Part shown: piece by piece, positions 1 through 8,883 of the stretch
Position numbering within the stretch: position 1 is the first letter of the stretch
Layout: every line of letters starts with the position of its first letter
Source of the DNA: Methanomicrobiales archaeon HGW-Methanomicrobiales-1
GTDB lineage: Archaea; Halobacteriota; Methanomicrobia; Methanomicrobiales; Methanospirillaceae
NCBI GenBank assembly: GCA_002839675.1
Contig: PGYM01000001.1
Span: forward strand, 62,736 to 126,735
Reading direction: 5' to 3'
Length of the DNA: 64,000 nucleotides
Program-made: the position numbers and the translations under genes
The notes under the pieces: generated by a model
What the model was told of the DNA's origin: nothing
Database searches by the model: none
The model's input: the letters and a program-made list of their open reading frames with translations, nothing else

Positions 1-379
1 TCTCCTCTTCCGGAATTTCTGCAAGAACCCGGAGGACTTCACTGCGCTCCAGCTGGTCGTGCTTTGAGCGGTTCTTTTCGTTCACTGCCACCCGCACGGC
101 ATTTCCTGTCCCGATGTCCACAAACGTTGCCGCGAATTTCCCGTAATCCCGGAACTTAAGGCTGCGATGACCCAGCGAGCAGCCGGTAATTGCCTGGACC
201 GCATCGGTGCCACACCGGTCGATCTCCATGAAAACGATAAGGTCCTTGTTCGGTTCATGAGGATTCATGCCCAGTTCCCGGAGCCCGGCAATGGTCAGCC
301 GCGTCCCGAGAACAATTCCCGGACAGACGTGCCCGTGGAATTCCCGTGCCTTTTTGAATAATATGTCGTAGTCGCTCAT
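1..379 (-). CDS. FmdE-family protein, 3' end cut off by window edge
   Basis: Reading from the ATG at 379 toward the left edge gives a protein that starts MSDYDILFKKAREFHGHVCP, which carries the FHGHVCPG signature of the FmdE family (the domain named after a subunit encoded with molybdenum formylmethanofuran dehydrogenase). FmdE proteins bind zinc through His and Cys residues in this motif; their exact role is not settled. About 126 residues are present and the frame is open to base 1, so the C terminus lies outside the window. It begins 11 bases after the stop of the methyltransferase at 391-1278 and is probably co-transcribed with it. The true fwd operon is 56 kb away, so this copy is not part of it. 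Confidence 0.85.
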   Translation of the reverse strand, partial: MSDYDILFKKAREFHGHVCPGIVLGTRLTIAGLRELGMNPHEPNKDLIVFMEIDRCGTDAVQAITGCSLGHRSLKFRDYGKFAATFVDIGTGNAVRVAVNEKNRSKHDQLERSEVLRVLAEIPEEE

Positions 380-390
380 TTTCTCACCCG

Positions 391-1278
391 TTATTGTTCC
401 CTTGTTTTTCTTTCGTACATGGTACCAGCCCCGGTCCCGGGGGTCACCTTCCACCAGATATGAGCCCCAAGGGTCTCATCGCCGAGCACATATTCCGTTC
501 CATTGTGCCGGAGCACGGCATGAAAATAATTCTTCACAATCTCTTCCTGTGCAGGAGTCGTGCAGTTCAGCCGGCCGAGAAAATCCCGGGTGGCATCCTC
601 CACGTTCGCGAATGTGGACGGCGGGAATTTAGACTCCACGGCAAGGTTTGCGTAAATTCCCATCTCGATGAGCACCTGCCAGAGCCAGTCGGCCATGGGT
701 TCTCCGGGAAATTCTCCCCCATGAAGGAGGGGCCAGAGGTCCCGGTTCACCTTCACCCACGGGGGCGGGGTCAGGAACCAGAAGAGGTGAACCGTTCCCC
801 GGCAACAGTCCCGCATCTTTGCCACGGCATCGGCGATATCCATCATCGTGAGGGAGTATGAAGCGAGGACGACATCATATGGCTCCCCGAGATCGTCCGG
901 CATAACATCCTCCCACCGCTGGGGAACGATGGTGATACCGGAAATATTTTCTTCCCGTATCCGGTCCTCCAGCACTTCCCGCATGACCGGTGACGGCTCC
1001 ACAACGGTAACGTGGCATCCCTTCACTGCCAGCGGTACTGCATATGTTCCGGGCCCTGCACCGATGTCCAGTACCCGGGATCCTGCCGGAACCGCCATGG
1101 CCGCCAGCCGGGCGTCCGTCTGGTGCTGGTGTTTCTCTTTTCCTTTCATATACACGGTCTGGACATTTTTTTTACTGCTCCAGAACTCTTTTGAAGTGCC
1201 ATAGTTCGGGATAGCACAATGCGCCAGCTTGAGCTGTCTCCATTGTTCCCGCCATGATACGGGGATTGCTGTAGTCAT
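391..1278 (-). CDS. class I SAM-dependent methyltransferase
   Basis: A 295-residue protein with the SAM-binding glycine motif VLDIGAGPGTYAVPLA, followed by VTVVEPSP (acidic residue that binds the ribose of SAM) and the later DVVLASYSLTMMD strand. This is the Rossmann-like methyltransferase fold; the substrate cannot be read from the sequence. Initiation at the ATG at 1278 is preferred; the open frame extends upstream to a TTG at 1320. It lies directly upstream of the FmdE-like gene in the same direction and near the iron/corrinoid-type importer, which has a second methyltransferase at its other end. A role in modifying an imported metal-chelate or its ligand is only an inference. Confidence 0.8.
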   Translation of the reverse strand: MTTAIPVSWREQWRQLKLAHCAIPNYGTSKEFWSSKKNVQTVYMKGKEKHQHQTDARLAAMAVPAGSRVLDIGAGPGTYAVPLAVKGCHVTVVEPSPVMREVLEDRIREENISGITIVPQRWEDVMPDDLGEPYDVVLASYSLTMMDIADAVAKMRDCCRGTVHLFWFLTPPPWVKVNRDLWPLLHGGEFPGEPMADWLWQVLIEMGIYANLAVESKFPPSTFANVEDATRDFLGRLNCTTPAQEEIVKNYFHAVLRHNGTEYVLGDETLGAHIWWKVTPGTGAGTMYERKTREQ

Positions 1279-1406
1279 TGATTTGATCACGATCCTTGTC
1301 TCTTCCGGGTAGTACCTCAATTGTTCCTTTTGTTAATTAATTTATGTTTATTTGTTTTTAAATTAAACAAATTTACATAACTTGAAATAATCCAAGAACG
1401 TACCGG

Positions 1407-1832
1407 ATGGTGATACTTATGGGCTCAGCAAGAGACGTGATGGAACTTTTCGCAGAGAGGGACATTCGCTGGTTATTTTCCGGGTATAATGGATGGAAGG
1501 TCGAACCAGTAAGCGGATCCCGGTCTGCCGGGCGTTTTTACCGGGTTTCCCGGGGTAAATGGGGTGGAGAAGAAATTGCATTCATCGCGGTCTCCTTTGA
1601 TCCTGTGCCCCGGCAGGAATCAGTCAGCGCCCTTGATGCGCTTACCCATGGCCAGGGATCCCGGACAAAAAAATACCTTCTCACTCCCCAGGCAACCGAT
1701 ACCTCCGGTATCCCATCCCCCATCAGGATACTGCCGATGAATGCGTTTGCATTTGCAGACGGTGAACTGGTCTGGCTGACCAAGAAAAAGAACGCAGTCC
1801 GTTATCCTCCTGAAGAATGCGCAATCACGTAA
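1407..1832 (+). CDS. hypothetical protein, 141 aa
   Basis: Not recognised. The frame is open for 141 codons with no signal peptide or membrane segment. The N terminus (MVILMGSARDVMELFAERDI) could also start at the second ATG at 1419, shortening it by four residues. The sequence is mixed alpha/beta in character with an aromatic and basic middle part (WLFSGYNGWKVEPVSG). It is divergent from the methyltransferase/FmdE pair, with an AT-rich 80-base region between them that probably holds both promoters, and lies 118 bases upstream of the importer permease. Confidence 0.55.
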   Translation: MVILMGSARDVMELFAERDIRWLFSGYNGWKVEPVSGSRSAGRFYRVSRGKWGGEEIAFIAVSFDPVPRQESVSALDALTHGQGSRTKKYLLTPQATDTSGIPSPIRILPMNAFAFADGELVWLTKKKNAVRYPPEECAIT

Positions 1833-1950
1833 TAGCGACCGGTATTGGAAAGGAAACGGCGTGGTCCGGGCAAATGCCTGACTGCGTTTTATTTTTTCCC
1901 TCCCTGCAATCGGGATACACTTCCCAGCATACCGGGATGAGGAGATTTGA

Positions 1951-3054
1951 ATGACAACGAAAGCAGGGATACCCGGCGCGATCACCTGCATCTCGGGAAC
2001 CGCCACACGCTTCCGCGGGCTGATCGCCATACCGGTTGTGGGTACCCTACTGATCTACGGTCTCCTGCCGGTGCTCTTTTTCGTCTCGCTCTTCATCGGT
2101 CGGTATGACGTTGCCCCGCTGCATGTGCTCCAGCTGCTCGCATCCCCGGTTGTTAACCAGTTTCCGGTAGAGATCATCCATATCGAACCGGGCTGGACGG
2201 CAACAGAAGAGAGCATCATCTACCAGATCCGGCTGCCCCGGGTCATCGCGGCCGTGATTGTCGGTGCCGGGCTCTCCATGGCCGGCGCGGCATACCAGGG
2301 ACTTTTCAAAAACCCGCTGGTCTCACCGGATATCCTTGGTGTCGCATCGGGCGCCGGGTTTGGGGCAGCGCTTGCCATCCTTTTATCGTGGAATCTTCTC
2401 ATGATCCAACTGTCGGCTTTCGGTTTTGGGATCCTCGCAGTTACCATCACCTACCTGCTCAGCCGGTTTTACCGCACGACCCCGACCCTGATCCTCGTCC
2501 TGTCCGGTATCATCGTTGCTGCCTTTTTCACCGCCCTCATCTCGCTCACCAAGTACGTGGCGGACCCTTACGAGAAACTCCCGGCCATCACGTTCTGGCT
2601 GATGGGCAGCCTTTCATCGGTCCGGTACTCGGATATCGTGATGGTGGTCCCGCTTTTTGTTGTTGCAACAACTATCCTGCTCCTCATCCGCTGGCGGATC
2701 AATCTTCTGGCTGTTGGCGATGATGAGGCCCGGGCGCTGGGCATTGACACGAAACGAATGGCGCAGGTGATCATTCTCTGTTCGACCCTGATCACCGCTT
2801 CGGCGGTCTGTATCGCCGGGATCATCGGCTGGGTCGGTCTCGTGGTGCCGCATCTCGGGCGTATGCTGGTTGGCCCGGATTATACAAAACTCCTGCCGGT
2901 CTGCCTGCTCCTGGGGGCCTGCTACATGCTCATCATCGATGATCTCGCCCGGATGCTTACGAGTGCCGAGATCCCGCTCGGGATCCTGACGGCCATCATC
3001 GGGGCGCCGTTCTTTGCGTACCTGCTCAGCAGGAGGTCGGTGGGATGGATATGA
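1951..3054 (+). CDS. FecCD/BtuC-type ABC transporter permease
   Basis: A 367-residue integral membrane protein of the FecCD family, which forms the translocation channel for ferric chelates, heme or corrinoids. Visible family features are the long N-terminal loop after the first membrane segment, the RLPRVIAAVIVGAGLSMAGA segment, the NPLVSPDILGVASGAGFG segment and the coupling region DDEARALGID followed by GIIGWVGLVVPHLGRMLVGP. Start at 1951 is supported by a GAGGAG site ten bases upstream. Its 3' end overlaps the ATPase gene by 10 bases, so the two are translationally coupled. Substrate specificity is not resolved by sequence. Confidence 0.93.
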   Translation: MTTKAGIPGAITCISGTATRFRGLIAIPVVGTLLIYGLLPVLFFVSLFIGRYDVAPLHVLQLLASPVVNQFPVEIIHIEPGWTATEESIIYQIRLPRVIAAVIVGAGLSMAGAAYQGLFKNPLVSPDILGVASGAGFGAALAILLSWNLLMIQLSAFGFGILAVTITYLLSRFYRTTPTLILVLSGIIVAAFFTALISLTKYVADPYEKLPAITFWLMGSLSSVRYSDIVMVVPLFVVATTILLLIRWRINLLAVGDDEARALGIDTKRMAQVIILCSTLITASAVCIAGIIGWVGLVVPHLGRMLVGPDYTKLLPVCLLLGACYMLIIDDLARMLTSAEIPLGILTAIIGAPFFAYLLSRRSVGWI

Positions 3055-3902
3055 TCCTTGACGTGCGGCAGGCCGGCTTTTGCTACAATTCCCAGCGGAT
3101 GATCTTTTCGGATATCTCATTCTCTCTTGCTGAGCAGGAAGTGCTCTGCATCCTGGGCCCGAACGGTATCGGAAAATCCACGTTGATCCGCTGTCTTGCA
3201 AATTTAAACCCGCTCTGTGCCGGTTCGATCCGGCTGCATGACAAGGACATCCGGTCACTAAGTCACACCGATGTTGCAAGAATTATCGGTTATGTGCCCC
3301 AGGCCCATGAGATCGTGTTTCCCTTTACGGTCCGCGAGTTTGTTTTAATGGGGAGGGCACCTCACCTCGCGTTATTCTCATCGCCGAACAAGGATGACCA
3401 TAACAAGGTCGATGCGGCGATGGATCTTGCCGGCATCTCACGGCTCGCTGATAAGCCGGTAAACCAGATCAGCGGCGGGGAGTACCAGCTCGCCATGATT
3501 GCCCGGGCACTGGCGCAGGAGCCGGAGGTTCTTTTACTGGACGAACCGACCTCGCATCTTGATTTCGGCAACCAGATACGGGTACTGGAGATCATCGACC
3601 GGCTGGCCCGTGAGGGCCTGTCGGTGATCATGAGCTCGCATTTCCCGGACCACGCGTTTCTTTCATCCAATAATGTGGCGATCATGCAGCACGGTTCGTT
3701 CATGGCCTACGGGCTGGCCGAAGAGGTCATAACCGAAGAGAACCTGAAGCAGACATATGGCGTGGATGTCTCGATCACGTACAGTTACGATGTTGCACGC
3801 CATGTCTGCATCCCCCACAAGTCCGGGCAGTGCCGGTGCAGGGATGTGCTGAAGCCGGAATGCCTGATCAAATCCGGCATACCGTTGCCGGCCATGCGCT
3901 GA
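3045..3902 (+). CDS. FecE/BtuD-type ABC transporter ATPase
   Basis: A 285-residue nucleotide-binding subunit with Walker A GPNGIGKST, Q-loop YVPQAHE, ABC signature ISGGEYQLAMIARALAQ, Walker B VLLLDEPTSHLD and the H-loop SSHFPDHA. It drives the adjacent permease. The start at 3045 lies inside the end of the permease gene and is preceded by an AGGAGG site. An unusual feature is the C-terminal tail, which is rich in cysteine (HVCIPHKSGQCRC and PEC), beyond the usual end of the ATPase domain; a metal-binding or redox-sensing role for the tail is inference. Confidence 0.93.
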   Translation: MDMILDVRQAGFCYNSQRMIFSDISFSLAEQEVLCILGPNGIGKSTLIRCLANLNPLCAGSIRLHDKDIRSLSHTDVARIIGYVPQAHEIVFPFTVREFVLMGRAPHLALFSSPNKDDHNKVDAAMDLAGISRLADKPVNQISGGEYQLAMIARALAQEPEVLLLDEPTSHLDFGNQIRVLEIIDRLAREGLSVIMSSHFPDHAFLSSNNVAIMQHGSFMAYGLAEEVITEENLKQTYGVDVSITYSYDVARHVCIPHKSGQCRCRDVLKPECLIKSGIPLPAMR

Positions 3903-4119
3903 TGTATCGCTGTACACATCCGGGGTCCGAAACCCGCTTGCTTCGACTTGTTAACAATAAATTATTTACTTTTTTAAAAATTAAATGAAAATGTTTATTT
4001 TAGGGCAGGCAGAACCGAATACTGCAACGCTTGGTTACATTCAATGCCGGACCGGCAGCCCGGTGCAAGCACCGTGAGAGCCATCCCGGTTCGTCAGCGA
4101 GCGATACTGCAGGTGACCC
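3903..4119 (+). promoter_or_regulatory. Leader between importer ATPase and binding-protein genes
   Basis: The first 100 bases are very AT-rich (about 3945-4000) and could hold a separate promoter for the binding protein. The rest is GC-rich and contains a hairpin with arms CGGTG and CACCG around CAAG (about 4061-4074). A riboswitch was considered but no known consensus could be matched. Confidence 0.3.
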
Positions 4120-5211
4120 ATGAACAAGAAAAACCTGAACCTGATTACAGCATTCAGTCTCGTACTGCTCTGCATGGCTGTTCTCTATGCCGGCTGCACT
4201 TTGCCCGCATCCCAGACTCTGAAAACCACGCATGTCATCACGGACATGACGGGAAGGACCCTTGAGGTGCCCCCGGCAATCAACCGGGTGCTCAGTACCG
4301 CACCGCCGACAACGATCGCGGTGTACGTTCTCGCACCGGACAAACTCATCGGTGTCAACTTTGAGCCCAACAAACAAAACGGGAATGTCTATATGCCGGG
4401 AAAATACCGTGCCCTGCCCAATGTCGGGGGCTGGTTCGGGAAGCAGACCGGGAATTTTGAGACATTCATTGCCATGAATCCCGATGTTATCCTTGATGGT
4501 GATGTGGGCGTGGGCAATTTCAAGGCCACCCTGGAAGAACGCCAGCAGAAGTTCGGCACCATCCCCAATGTCGGCGTACTGGATGCCCGGAATGCCACGC
4601 GGTACGATGAATCGATCCGTTTCCTCGGCACGCTGCTCGGCGCTGACGAGCAGGCAGCCTCGTTGTCAGAATTCTATAACCGGGTTTTAACACAAGTTAC
4701 GTCCCGGGTTTCTGATATCCCGGTGAGTGAGCGGATTCGGGTCTATTATGCTGAAGGCCCCAAGGGACTCCAGACGGATCCGTCCGGCTCCATGCACTCG
4801 GAACTGATCGAACTGGCCGGAGGGGTCAATGTTGCTGACTGCCAGATTATGCCCGGCATGGGCATGACGCCGGTCTCCATGGAACAGGTGACGAAGTGGA
4901 ACCCCGATGTGATTATCGTGGGCGACCCGGGGTTCTATAACTCAATTTACAACGACACTCTCTGGGGACCTATTCCTGCGGTGAAAAACCACCGTATCTA
5001 TCTTGTCCCGCAGTCACCATTCACCTGGTTCGACCGCCCGCCCGGTGTCAACCGGATCATCGGTATCCCGTGGATTGCAAAAGTCCTGTACCCGGAAAAA
5101 TTCAGTGATATGAACCTGCCGGCTCTCACAAAAGAGTTCTATGCCAAGTTCTATCACTACGATCTCTCGGACAGCGAAGTGAACAGCCTGCTGGATCCCT
5201 CGCTCCGGTAA
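4120..5211 (+). CDS. substrate-binding lipoprotein of the Fe/corrinoid-type ABC importer
   Basis: A 363-residue class III periplasmic-binding protein (BtuF/FepB type). The N terminus is a signal peptide ending in a lipobox (LYAGC), so the mature protein would be anchored by lipid on the outside of the membrane. The start of the mature domain contains the usual VITDMTGRTLEVPPAINRV strand, and the second lobe has WNPDVIIVGDPG. It completes the importer with the permease and ATPase upstream. An AGGTGA site lies seven bases before the ATG at 4120. Ligand could be a ferric chelate, heme, corrinoid or a related tetrapyrrole. Confidence 0.9.
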   Translation: MNKKNLNLITAFSLVLLCMAVLYAGCTLPASQTLKTTHVITDMTGRTLEVPPAINRVLSTAPPTTIAVYVLAPDKLIGVNFEPNKQNGNVYMPGKYRALPNVGGWFGKQTGNFETFIAMNPDVILDGDVGVGNFKATLEERQQKFGTIPNVGVLDARNATRYDESIRFLGTLLGADEQAASLSEFYNRVLTQVTSRVSDIPVSERIRVYYAEGPKGLQTDPSGSMHSELIELAGGVNVADCQIMPGMGMTPVSMEQVTKWNPDVIIVGDPGFYNSIYNDTLWGPIPAVKNHRIYLVPQSPFTWFDRPPGVNRIIGIPWIAKVLYPEKFSDMNLPALTKEFYAKFYHYDLSDSEVNSLLDPSLR

Positions 5212-5230
5212 CCAAAAAACGGGTGAATCT

Positions 5231-5884
5231 ATGGAAACCTGCATGATAAAAAACCGGGACTATACGGAAAAGACCGCTGCGGAGTTCAACGAGATCGCCC
5301 AGAACATTTTTTTCCCCATCTACCCGGTCATCGCCCACCAGATCCTGAAACGGGCGGACATCGATACCGGCTCGTGTCTTGATGTGGGCAGCGGGCCGGG
5401 GCATCTTGCCATCGCGCTTGCAACTCTTTCCGACCTCACGGTTTTTGCCCTGGACAATGCCCAGCCGATGTGCCGGATTGCCGGGGCCAATGTGGCCAAG
5501 TACCGGCTGGAGCGGCGCGTCAGGCCGGTCTTTGGCGATGTGAATGCCATCCCGTTTGGCGATGCCTCTATGGAACTGGTAGTAAGCCGGGGATCGTTTT
5601 TCTTCTGGGAGAACCTGACCCGGGGATTTTCTGAATGCCGGCGGGTGCTCAGGCCCGGGGGGATGGCATATATCGGGGGCGGGTTTGGCAACACACGCCT
5701 CCGCGAAGAGATTATCAGCCGGATGCGTGAACGGGACCCGGCGTGGGAAGAGAAACGACGGGGCTGGTATGCGAACTGCAATCCTCATATTGTCCGGTCA
5801 GCGCTTGCGGCTGCCGGGATCTGCGAGTACGATCTCATCGAGGATGAATCGGGATACTGGGTCTGCTTCAGGAAAGGGGGATAA
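5231..5884 (+). CDS. class I SAM-dependent methyltransferase
   Basis: A 217-residue methyltransferase of the UbiE/COQ5-like class. Motif I is SCLDVGSGPGHLAIALA, the acidic strand-2 end is VFALDNAQPM, motif II is VFGDVNAIPFGDASMELVVS and the post-motif GGMAYIGGGFG follows. It starts 19 bases after the binding-protein stop and has a GGGTGA site, so it belongs to the importer operon. Methyltransferases downstream of FecBCD-type importers recur in methanogens, but the methylated compound is unknown to me. Confidence 0.85.
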   Translation: METCMIKNRDYTEKTAAEFNEIAQNIFFPIYPVIAHQILKRADIDTGSCLDVGSGPGHLAIALATLSDLTVFALDNAQPMCRIAGANVAKYRLERRVRPVFGDVNAIPFGDASMELVVSRGSFFFWENLTRGFSECRRVLRPGGMAYIGGGFGNTRLREEIISRMRERDPAWEEKRRGWYANCNPHIVRSALAAAGICEYDLIEDESGYWVCFRKGG

Positions 5885-5960
5885 AAGGAATCCGGCAATT
5901 TTTCTCATTCAAAAAAATTCACCTTTTTAAGAATTCTCTCTTCTTGTACTTCATTATCGA

Positions 5961-6250
5961 GGAAAAACCGGCACGCCGGAAAAATTTTTGACCATATCTG
6001 CATTCTGGCAGGGTTTCCGGGGGCTGGATGGGGTAAACTTGGGGGCTGGTTTTTGCCTCGATTTCCGGGCCATTGGCAGCCACCGGGCGAGGGTGTTTCC
6101 GCTCGTATTTTGGCAATCGGGGTGATTATATGACTTATTTTTTGCAAGGGTTGGAAAGGAGCTTTTTGCGGGGTTTTTGATAAGAGTAGAGTGGGTGGAA
6201 ATGGGAAACGGAGCCCTTATTGGGCTTATTTGCCCTCAGTGCATAGACCT
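5961..6250 (+). repeat. Dispersed intergenic repeat, copy 1
   Basis: First of six related intergenic elements. It starts with GGAAAAACCGGC, has GGGTAAACTT near base 60, the motif CGTATTTTGGCAATCGG at about 6102, and ends with the stem-loop AGCCC-TTATT-GGGCT followed by TATTTGCCCTCAG. It begins 77 bases after the methyltransferase stop. No intact shared reading frame is present in this copy: the frame open in copies 5 and 6 is interrupted by TGA. Confidence 0.8.
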
Positions 6251-6405
6251 TTTTCCGTGAAAGACTTGAGTTAGGCGATATGAATGACCTATGATCCTGG
6301 GAAGTATTCTTGGTGATAGGCAAAACGGGGACGTTTAAGATACTCACGGTGTAATAGTAAATTCAGAACATTGTGCCGGGTATAAATTGATAACGAGATC
6401 GCGAA
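6251..6405 (+). promoter_or_regulatory. Leader and TATA element of doc-like gene
   Basis: A TATA-like element, TATAAATT, lies at 6381-6388, about 20 bases before the ATG at 6406. This spacing implies a transcript with little or no leader. No reading frame for a Phd-type antitoxin was found between the repeat and the gene; the best candidate stops after 15 codons. Confidence 0.4.
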
Positions 6406-6786
6406 ATGGATATCACCGTTGAAAAGCTTATCGAAATTCAGGTCAGAGCTATCAGGAAGAGCACCAGCCCTGAAGATTTTGGATTTGAGGGAGTGATCCG
6501 GGATCACGGTACTCTTGACTTTATTGTCAATGGGGGAAAACGGAAAACCGATACTGTTCGTAAAGCTGCGTGGTTTTTGTTCAAAATTACTACGGAACAC
6601 CCATTTTTTCAGGGTAATAAACGGACCGCTCTACTAACGGCACTTCTTATTTTGAAATTAGATCCAATGGCATATCAGATAAACTGTTCCAACGAGGAAA
6701 TAGCCATGTTTGTTGAAAAAGTGGGACAGTATGAAAGTTCGCTCGAAGAAGTCGAACAATGGATAAGAAAAAAAATAATTTTGTGA
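6406..6786 (+). CDS. doc: Doc/Fic-family protein (death-on-curing type)
   Basis: A 126-residue Fic-fold protein with the Doc active-site motif HPFFQGNKRT at residues 65-74, matching the HxFx(D/N/Q)xNKR pattern. Doc toxins phosphorylate elongation factor Tu, whereas other Fic proteins transfer AMP. The motif has Gln at the position often occupied by Asp or Asn, which may change activity. A Phd antitoxin is normally encoded just upstream, but none is visible on either side; the gene could be an orphan toxin, a domesticated enzyme, or controlled by an antitoxin elsewhere. Confidence 0.85.
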   Translation: MDITVEKLIEIQVRAIRKSTSPEDFGFEGVIRDHGTLDFIVNGGKRKTDTVRKAAWFLFKITTEHPFFQGNKRTALLTALLILKLDPMAYQINCSNEEIAMFVEKVGQYESSLEEVEQWIRKKIIL

Positions 6787-6787
6787 A

Positions 6788-7078
6788 TTAGTGCCGGCTC
6801 AGTATGTCAAGAGCCAGACTGTACCTGCTCATTGATTCATCGAGAGCATGTAACTCAACGGGCGAGAGTGCCCCCCCAATAGTATCAGGGTTCATCACGC
6901 ATTGCTTTGGGACGGAATAAATTTCGCTCACGCCAACAAGGGTGGATTTTCCCCATGTGAAATGGGGAAGAGCTGGCGCTTCACAGATTAAACTCCCTGA
7001 TACCTGCTGCCGGTAAGGACCTACCGACTTTAACATCTCCTGTTCGTTATCGGTGGTATCAAATCTCGAGTACTGCAT
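6788..7078 (-). CDS. hypothetical protein, 96 aa, encoded after an SDH-type protease
   Basis: Not recognised. A 96-residue soluble protein starting MQYSRFDTTDNEQEMLKSVG, with a strong AAGGAGGG site in the 14-base gap that separates it from the upstream protease gene. This spacing and the shared direction make a two-gene operon with the protease likely; it may be a partner or substrate adaptor, but that is inference. Its stop is two bases from the convergent stop of the doc-like gene. Confidence 0.65.
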   Translation of the reverse strand: MQYSRFDTTDNEQEMLKSVGPYRQQVSGSLICEAPALPHFTWGKSTLVGVSEIYSVPKQCVMNPDTIGGALSPVELHALDESMSRYSLALDILSRH

Positions 7079-7092
7079 TTTATAACCCTCCT

Positions 7093-8208
7093 TTATGCTT
7101 GATTGATGGTTTTCCAGCTACTTGAAATAGGTGCTACATTGATATTAATGTTCATATCTGGCATCCTCATTGCAGATATTTTAAGTTTTGTCTTGAATTC
7201 ACTTCTAATCCGGCTGCTCTCAACTGCTGCCTGATACAGTTCATATTCAATCGGGTTAACCTTGGTGACTTTTACATGCTGTTGCATGATTTGTTGGAAT
7301 ACCTGGTTGGCCATTTCCGGGGGAAGATTTCCCGGCATGTCAATACTAGGAATGGCACAGATCTGTGGGCCTATGACCGGGTCGGTCATTAGAATTTCCA
7401 GAGGATTGAATGGAGCATCGCATTTCATATCGTGCTGCATATCCTCCCAAACGTGCCAGATGACTTCTTCAAGGTTATCTGGGGCCTCAATGATATTGAG
7501 TCCAATGTTTTTTGCCTCGCTTCTTCCCACGGGATACCCGTGATGGTAGAAGGATTTGTTGAGCGAATCGGAGATTGCCTTAACCTTGTTTTGATCGCTC
7601 ATATGCAGGCTCAGTAATTTCTGGCCGAGTGACGATGCAAGGTTAGAGCTCCTTTTCGCTATTCCGATAGGGATAGCCCCGACTTCCTTGCAAACCAGCT
7701 CGAATGCCCGCTCTTTTTGTTCCTGGTCTGAAATCCCTACGTCATTGCAAACAAAATCTATGAAATGCGACAGGTCCTCGGCTCCGAAATTGATCTGTTC
7801 CTGCACTCCAGGTTTTCCCGGTACGTTTCTCTGGCCGGAAAGTTGCGGGTCCACGGGACCAAGGTTTGAAAATGGGTGCATTACGATATCGTCAGCTCCG
7901 AGAGCGACAAGTGTTGCAGCGCTGTATGCCTGGTACGGGAGTAAGACGCCGACTTTTTTAAATCGTTCCCGGAGCAAGCTGATAATCCGCCAAGATACCA
8001 CGGGATCACCCCCGTTGCTGACAAGTAAGAGATCGACATCTGTTTTTTCTTTGGGGATTTTATTGATCTGTTTGCAGAATTCCGGGATGACGTCGGCGGC
8101 CATAATTCCCGCTGCATTCACCCGGGAGCTTGTGATGTAGGTGATGAGCGGCCGCCCGCGTACTTCTTCGATTTTGTTGTAGAGGGTGACCCGGTTCTCA
8201 TACGTCAT
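7093..8208 (-). CDS. SDH-type (serine dehydrogenase proteinase) ClpP-fold protease
   Basis: A 371-residue protein of the SppA/ClpP crotonase-like fold family called SDH proteinase. The N-terminal part has the strand DVDLLLVSNGGDPV and the probable catalytic serine at residue 96 in PYQAYSAATLVALGADDIVM, followed by HPFSNLGPVDPQL. These enzymes are soluble or membrane-associated serine peptidases; no N-terminal transmembrane segment is seen here, unlike many archaeal relatives. Start at 8208 gives the conserved MTYENRVTLYNKI beginning. It is the first gene of a pair with the 96-residue protein. Confidence 0.85.
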   Translation of the reverse strand: MTYENRVTLYNKIEEVRGRPLITYITSSRVNAAGIMAADVIPEFCKQINKIPKEKTDVDLLLVSNGGDPVVSWRIISLLRERFKKVGVLLPYQAYSAATLVALGADDIVMHPFSNLGPVDPQLSGQRNVPGKPGVQEQINFGAEDLSHFIDFVCNDVGISDQEQKERAFELVCKEVGAIPIGIAKRSSNLASSLGQKLLSLHMSDQNKVKAISDSLNKSFYHHGYPVGRSEAKNIGLNIIEAPDNLEEVIWHVWEDMQHDMKCDAPFNPLEILMTDPVIGPQICAIPSIDMPGNLPPEMANQVFQQIMQQHVKVTKVNPIEYELYQAAVESSRIRSEFKTKLKISAMRMPDMNININVAPISSSWKTINQA

Positions 8209-8325
8209 AGTGTAACGCTAACCTTTTTAAGCATATTAAAGTATTGAAAATCACCCGATTTGTTTTTTCGTATTATCAATTTTGATTTCAGAACAATCTA
8301 TGTAAAAAAAATAGAACCGATCATT

Positions 8326-8883
8326 TCATCCCCTGACCCCCGCAATCATCCCCACCACCTGCGCCAGCACCACCCCCGCCATCGCCACGAACAACGTCCA
8401 GAACACCTTCCGGACCTGCTCATTCTTCCCGAACGCCTCAATCACCACATCAACATCCGCCTTCATCGCCCGCTGGATCAGCTTCGGCAGGAACACAAAC
8501 AGCGGCAAAAATAGGACCGCAGCCCCGGTGAACGCGAGCGTGATCTCCGCCCGGCCCGCCAGGAAGATTCCCAGTGGAAGCGCAAATATTCCCGCCAGCA
8601 GCGCTGCCATCCCGACCTCGCCGAACCAGAAGTAATGCCGCTTCTCCGCGTAGTTCGATTGCTCCGCCTCCGTCAGCGCAGACAGGTCGAAGATGCCGAG
8701 CGTGTGCAGCATTCCGTACCAGGCAGCGTGCGACTCCTCCGGGTCCGCAACGAGCCCGAGGAAGAGGATCGCGATCGGCACAATGAGGAGGAGAAGGGGG
8801 AGGTGGGCCAGGACCATGACGGCCCCCAGCAGGATGCCGGCACCGCAAATCGCGGCCCGGGTCTGCATCTCGTTCTCAAACAT
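8326..8883 (-). CDS. multi-span membrane protein of the accessory block
   Basis: Not recognised. A 185-residue protein with about five hydrophobic segments (roughly residues 10-28, 29-46, 88-106, 112-131 and 164-183) and a charged central loop rich in acidic and aromatic residues. The ATG at 8883 overlaps the stop of the gene upstream, so I prefer it to more distal starts that would run inside that gene. It is the last gene of a three-gene overlapping set with 8876-9373 and 9363-9527, which implies coupled translation and a joint role, perhaps a membrane complex. Confidence 0.6.
   Translation of the reverse strand: MFENEMQTRAAICGAGILLGAVMVLAHLPLLLLIVPIAILFLGLVADPEESHAAWYGMLHTLGIFDLSALTEAEQSNYAEKRHYFWFGEVGMAALLAGIFALPLGIFLAGRAEITLAFTGAAVLFLPLFVFLPKLIQRAMKADVDVVIEAFGKNEQVRKVFWTLFVAMAGVVLAQVVGMIAGVRG

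Noticed and set aside
3990-4119. Possible cobalamin riboswitch upstream of the binding protein gene
   Set aside because: The segment has a small hairpin and GGTGCAA, but the B12-box and the other conserved core parts are absent.
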